A DNA stretch of 64,000 nucleotides from the NCBI RefSeq assembly GCF_014699035.1, contig NZ_JACXAA010000004.1, positions 124,001 through 188,000 of the forward strand, read 5' to 3'. Position 1 is the stretch's first letter. Each line of letters begins with the position of its first letter. Positions 61,054 through 64,000 of this stretch are shown piece after piece. Under the pieces are notes generated by a model, which was not told the DNA's origin, searched no databases, and saw nothing but the letters and a program-made list of their open reading frames with translations. Origin of the DNA: Spirosoma validum (GTDB lineage Bacteria > Bacteroidota > Bacteroidia > Cytophagales > Spirosomataceae). Position numbers and translations under genes: made by a program.

Positions 61054-61100
61054 TAACAGCTATTCCAGGGCGTCAAGTCGATGCCTTAGAATAGCTGTTA
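61054..61100. terminator. Hairpin between the dehydratase and PQQ-type genes
   Basis: TAACAGCTATTC (61054-61065) pairs with GAATAGCTGTTA (61089-61100), and the inner part GGGCGTC/GATGCCT continues the stem with G-U pairs. There is no T-tract. It lies 36 bases after the dehydratase stop. Confidence 0.55.
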
Positions 61101-61128
61101 TGCCCGTTGTGAGCAACCTGATTACACA

Positions 61129-63012
61129 ATGAACTATTATTTACTTGGTTTTCTTCTGATCACTTTCAACGTAACGGCGCAAACGCCTAAGCTTACCTTA
61201 TCGCTGATCGCTTCCGGCTTAAACCGGCCGACTGATGTAGCGGTAATCAGTTCAGGCCAACAACTGGTTTCTCAAACGGACGGAAAAATCCGGCTAATTA
61301 AAAATGGAGTTGTCCAAACGATACCTTTTCTGGACCTCAGCGCCAAAATTCGGGATGTAACCTGGGAGGGTATAATGGGCTTTACCCTGCATCCGAATTA
61401 TGCGGGTAACGGCTATATCTATGTTCATTACTCGAACAGTATCATGACATCGGTTTTTGCCCGGTATACCCGGAAAAGCACAAATCCAGACGAAGCTGAT
61501 CCCAATTCAGAAGTTATTTTATTGACGATTCCATATCCAGACGGTGGACACCGTTCGGGACACATTGCCTTTGGGCCAGATGGGTATCTATACATTACCA
61601 CCGGCGATTCGTCGTCTGGTGCCCGTGGTCCGATCAGCAACGCGGATAAACTGGCGCAGCAACTGGCGCAGAATCTACAGGATTTGCACGGGAAAGTTCT
61701 CCGTATTGACGTTAACATTGGAAACCCATATGCCATACCACCGACTAATCCCTATACCACGCCCGGCGATGGAATTCCCGATGAAGTATACGCTTTGGGT
61801 CTTCGAAATCCCTGGCGCTGGAGTTTTGACCGACAGACGGGCAATTTCTGGGTGGGCGATATTGGGCAGGATGGCTGGGAGGAGTTGAATTTCACGGCGG
61901 CCGATGCATTAGCTACTCAGAATTACGGCTGGCCCTGTTACGAAGGCAGTCACCAGTACCGAACGGATTGCTCAACAAGCGCTACGTATCACATGCCACT
62001 CCTCGACTATACCGGGTATAACTCAGGGCAGAGTGCGTCCATTACCGGTGGATTTGTCTACCGTGGGAGTGCCTATCCAAACTTGCAGGGCTGGTATATT
62101 TATGGAGATTATGAACGAGGTACGTACTGGACACTGAAGCGGGAAACAAATGGCTCATTCCAGCAGATTCAGCAAACCATAACCGAGTCGACAAAGCCCG
62201 TATCGTTTGGAGAAGGTCCTGATGGCGATTTGTACGTGCTGTCTTTTTCTGAAGGGAAACTCTACCAGATTGGCTCGTTCCTTGTCAACGCTGTTGCTGA
62301 GAACGGAACTGTATCAACAGCCGGTGGTGTAGCGATTCCCAACGTAATCTCGAACGATAACATAAATGGCGCCCCGGCTACGCTGGGTACTGGCGGAAAT
62401 GCAACCCTATCACAAAGCGGTATCTGGCCCACTGGTTTCATGTTGGACCCTGTAACGGGTTCCGTCAATGTGGCGGCTGGTACGGCCCCAGGCAGCTACT
62501 CCATCACGTACCAATTGTGCGATAAACTGACAGCAATCCCTACTTGTGCAACCGCCGTTGATGTTGTGACCGTTACGGCATCCGCTAAGCCTGATCTGGT
62601 TTCACTAATCTACGCTCGTCCGTCTACAGTCAATGGTACGTCCGATATCACGCTGGTCATTGATGTAGTCGAGTTGACTGCACAGGCGACAACCGGATTG
62701 ATCACAGTCAAGATCAGCAAAGACGCAAAGATTAATCTAAGCTTCGCTCCAGAAGCCACCTTTGTAGGTAACCGCTCCGTGCAGAATAGCCTCTGGGCTT
62801 TTAACAATACTGATCCGAGCTATTATATTCTCACAACCAGTCAGAGTATTACCGCCGGCGACAGACTTTCGTTTGGATTCAATGGGGTGTTGAACCCGAA
62901 AGCCACGGTGGGTTTAGTCGCTATTAGTGCGGTGATCGTAGCAGGTAGTGGGGGCGAAGTCAACGTCAACAATAATACCGATGCGGATAGGATTGAATAC
63001 TTCGCTCAGTAA
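61129..63012 (+). CDS. Secreted PQQ-type sugar dehydrogenase with C-terminal beta domains
   Basis: This encodes 627 residues with a signal peptide (1-18). Residues about 20-380 form the six-bladed propeller of soluble glucose/sorbosone dehydrogenase-like enzymes: RPTDVAVISSG, GIMGFTLHPNYAGNGYIYVHYS, GGHRSGHIAFGPDGYLYITTGD, VLRIDVN, ALGLRNPWRWSFD and FGEGPDGDLYVLSF. Two added beta domains (about 395-480 and 485-627) may bind the surface or another protein. It would oxidise aldoses in the periplasm or outside with PQQ; no PQQ genes are in the window. Confidence 0.88.
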   Translation: MNYYLLGFLLITFNVTAQTPKLTLSLIASGLNRPTDVAVISSGQQLVSQTDGKIRLIKNGVVQTIPFLDLSAKIRDVTWEGIMGFTLHPNYAGNGYIYVHYSNSIMTSVFARYTRKSTNPDEADPNSEVILLTIPYPDGGHRSGHIAFGPDGYLYITTGDSSSGARGPISNADKLAQQLAQNLQDLHGKVLRIDVNIGNPYAIPPTNPYTTPGDGIPDEVYALGLRNPWRWSFDRQTGNFWVGDIGQDGWEELNFTAADALATQNYGWPCYEGSHQYRTDCSTSATYHMPLLDYTGYNSGQSASITGGFVYRGSAYPNLQGWYIYGDYERGTYWTLKRETNGSFQQIQQTITESTKPVSFGEGPDGDLYVLSFSEGKLYQIGSFLVNAVAENGTVSTAGGVAIPNVISNDNINGAPATLGTGGNATLSQSGIWPTGFMLDPVTGSVNVAAGTAPGSYSITYQLCDKLTAIPTCATAVDVVTVTASAKPDLVSLIYARPSTVNGTSDITLVIDVVELTAQATTGLITVKISKDAKINLSFAPEATFVGNRSVQNSLWAFNNTDPSYYILTTSQSITAGDRLSFGFNGVLNPKATVGLVAISAVIVAGSGGEVNVNNNTDADRIEYFAQ

Positions 63013-63074
63013 ATCGCATGAATTAACAAAACGATGCTGAACAGGAAAACTAGTTTTGGGAAAACGATAGGTTA

Positions 63075-63842
63075 ATGGCTGATTTTAATAAGCAAACGGT
63101 TTTGATTACTGGCGCGGGGCAGGGTATCGGTTTCGCCATAGCGAGAGCGCTGGTTCAGCAGGGGGCTAATGTGCTCCTCAATGATTATGATGAAGACTTA
63201 ACACTGAAGGCTGTTGAAACCATCCGGGCTGACGGTGGAAGTGGTCAATGCGAATCGTTTCCCGGCGATGCATCAGACGTAGCGTTTATCCAGAAAATGG
63301 TCGAAACCGCCGTTAGCCTGTTTGGTTCGGTCGATATGGCGATTGCCAATGCGGGCATCACCATCTTCGGCGACATCTTCACCACAACACCCGAAGCGTT
63401 TCAGAAAATTGTCGAGCTGAATCTGCGCGGCAGCTTTTTTCTGGCACAGGCTGCGGCTAAGCAAATGCGGGAGCAGGGGCGGGGAGGAAGCGTATTGTTT
63501 ATGTCGTCGGTCGTGGGCCATCAGGCGCACCCGGGCCTGCCAGTCTATAGCATGACTAAAGCGGGCCTGGAGATGCTGGCGAAACAGTTGGTTATCGATT
63601 TTTCACCGCTTGGGATTACCGTCAACGCGATTGCGCCCGGTGCAACGCTCACGGAACGTACCTTAGACGATCCCACGTACATTCCCATCTGGTCACGTAT
63701 TACGCCAATGGGGCGCCCGGCTACGGTGGACGATATTACGAATGCTGCGTTGTTTCTGGTTGCTCCCGCATCGCGGCACATCACCGGCCAGAGTCTGGTT
63801 GTGGATGGTGGCTGGACGAGTATCAGTCCTCCACCGGTCTAG
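63075..63842 (+). CDS. Short-chain dehydrogenase, glucose-1-dehydrogenase-like
   Basis: The protein has 255 residues with TGAGQGIGFAIARAL, NAGITIFGD, MSSVVGHQ, the YSMTKAGLEM catalytic pair, APGATLTERT and a GQSLVVDGGW end. It has the standard length for sugar or 3-oxoacyl SDRs. NAD use is suggested by the Asp-containing LLNDYDEDL loop. Placed after the PQQ dehydrogenase and dehydratase, it may oxidise a sugar or a 2-keto-3-deoxy acid. It could also be a KduD-like enzyme missing beside kduI. Confidence 0.85.
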   Translation: MADFNKQTVLITGAGQGIGFAIARALVQQGANVLLNDYDEDLTLKAVETIRADGGSGQCESFPGDASDVAFIQKMVETAVSLFGSVDMAIANAGITIFGDIFTTTPEAFQKIVELNLRGSFFLAQAAAKQMREQGRGGSVLFMSSVVGHQAHPGLPVYSMTKAGLEMLAKQLVIDFSPLGITVNAIAPGATLTERTLDDPTYIPIWSRITPMGRPATVDDITNAALFLVAPASRHITGQSLVVDGGWTSISPPPV

Positions 63843-63844
63843 TT

Positions 63845-63913
63845 TTGACTGAGCGACTGATAGCATGCGTCAATACGAGAATCTGCAATTCATTCTATCA
63901 ATCGCTCAGTCAA
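63845..63913. terminator. Bidirectional hairpin between convergent genes
   Basis: TTGACTGAGCGACTGATAG (63845-63863) pairs with CTATCAATCGCTCAGTCAA (63895-63913), 18 of 19 positions matching. It lies just after the SDR stop and just after the stop of the convergent partial transporter, so it can end both transcripts. Confidence 0.7.
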
Positions 63914-63915
63914 CA

Positions 63916-64000
63916 TTATTTCCGTCCCAACGTAATCAGTACTACGCCTACCAGGGCAACAATGGCACCGACAAAGGATTGACTTGAAAAGACTTCGCCT
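63916..64000 (-). CDS. 3' end of a DMT/EamA-type membrane transporter, cut by the window edge
   Basis: Read on the minus strand from 64000, the frame encodes GEVFSSQSFVGAIVALVGVV followed by LITLGRK and a TAA stop at 63918-63916. The motif GExxxxxxxxGAxxxxxGVxLI is the usual last helix and tail of EamA/DMT-family transporters. Only 28 codons are visible, so the substrate cannot be guessed. It is convergent with the SDR gene at 63075. Confidence 0.6.
   Translation of the reverse strand, partial: GEVFSSQSFVGAIVALVGVVLITLGRK

Overview
The window looks like chromosomal DNA of a Bacteroidota bacterium of the Cytophagales type, most like Spirosoma or a close relative. This is an inference from gene content: a SusC/SusD pair, VCBS and DUF5723 surface proteins, an ECF sigma/FecR/STN locus, a GIN-domain lipoprotein, a Wzi-like protein, an MlaEFD set, and genes lacking clear Shine-Dalgarno sequences. 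No rRNA, tRNA, CRISPR array or complete insertion sequence was seen.

Region 1 (1-5.9 kb) is the right end of an integrated phage-like element that continues off the left edge. A leftward early operon (Cro-like HTH protein, Rha/KilAC antirepressor, excisionase-like HTH protein, small hypotheticals) diverges from an S24-type CI-like repressor. Between them lies an operator region with repeated GTATCAA boxes. Rightward of the repressor are two AT-rich cargo genes (a DUF4468 secreted protein and a one-pass membrane protein) and a convergent tyrosine integrase.

Region 2 (6-21.4 kb) is host DNA: DUF5723 protein, recG, a SusC/SusD/VCBS-lipoprotein nutrient uptake cluster, an orphan McrC-like nuclease and a GntP-type sugar-acid permease. 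Region 3 (21.4-39 kb) is a carbohydrate and redox region: DinB protein, two SDRs, two AraC regulators, a Tat/lipobox Gfo/Idh/MocA oxidoreductase, three SGNH hydrolases (one fused to an alpha/beta hydrolase), two CE1-like esterases, kduI, a ROK kinase and a FucP-like sugar MFS transporter. Together these suggest scavenging of acetylated, uronate-rich plant polysaccharide.

Region 4 (39-47.9 kb) is mostly housekeeping: dprA, a possible BrnT-like toxin/partner pair, a MerR regulator, alaS, an amidohydrolase, a Wzi-like protein and murI. Region 5 (48-52.5 kb) is an ECF sigma/FecR pair followed not by a TonB transporter but by an STN protein with six 48-bp in-frame repeats, then a GIN lipoprotein. 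Region 6 (52.6-57.6 kb) holds mlaD/mlaF/mlaE, a lytic transglycosylase and cvfB. Region 7 (57.8-63.8 kb) holds an FMN alpha-hydroxy-acid oxidase, a SelH-like protein, an IlvD/Edd pentonate-type dehydratase, a PQQ-type sugar dehydrogenase and an SDR, consistent with oxidative sugar/aldonate breakdown. The end of a DMT-type transporter enters from the right.

The most unusual non-coding feature is a set of intergenic palindromic elements. Pairs of short hairpins (GGTACC-ACGGGTT..AACCCGT-GGTACC and a GTGGTGTCGGGTT variant) are arranged as inverted twins, as in REPINs, at about 20.0, 28.0, 30.3-30.4, 35.5 and 57.7 kb. There are also several perfect 14-27 bp hairpins at gene ends.
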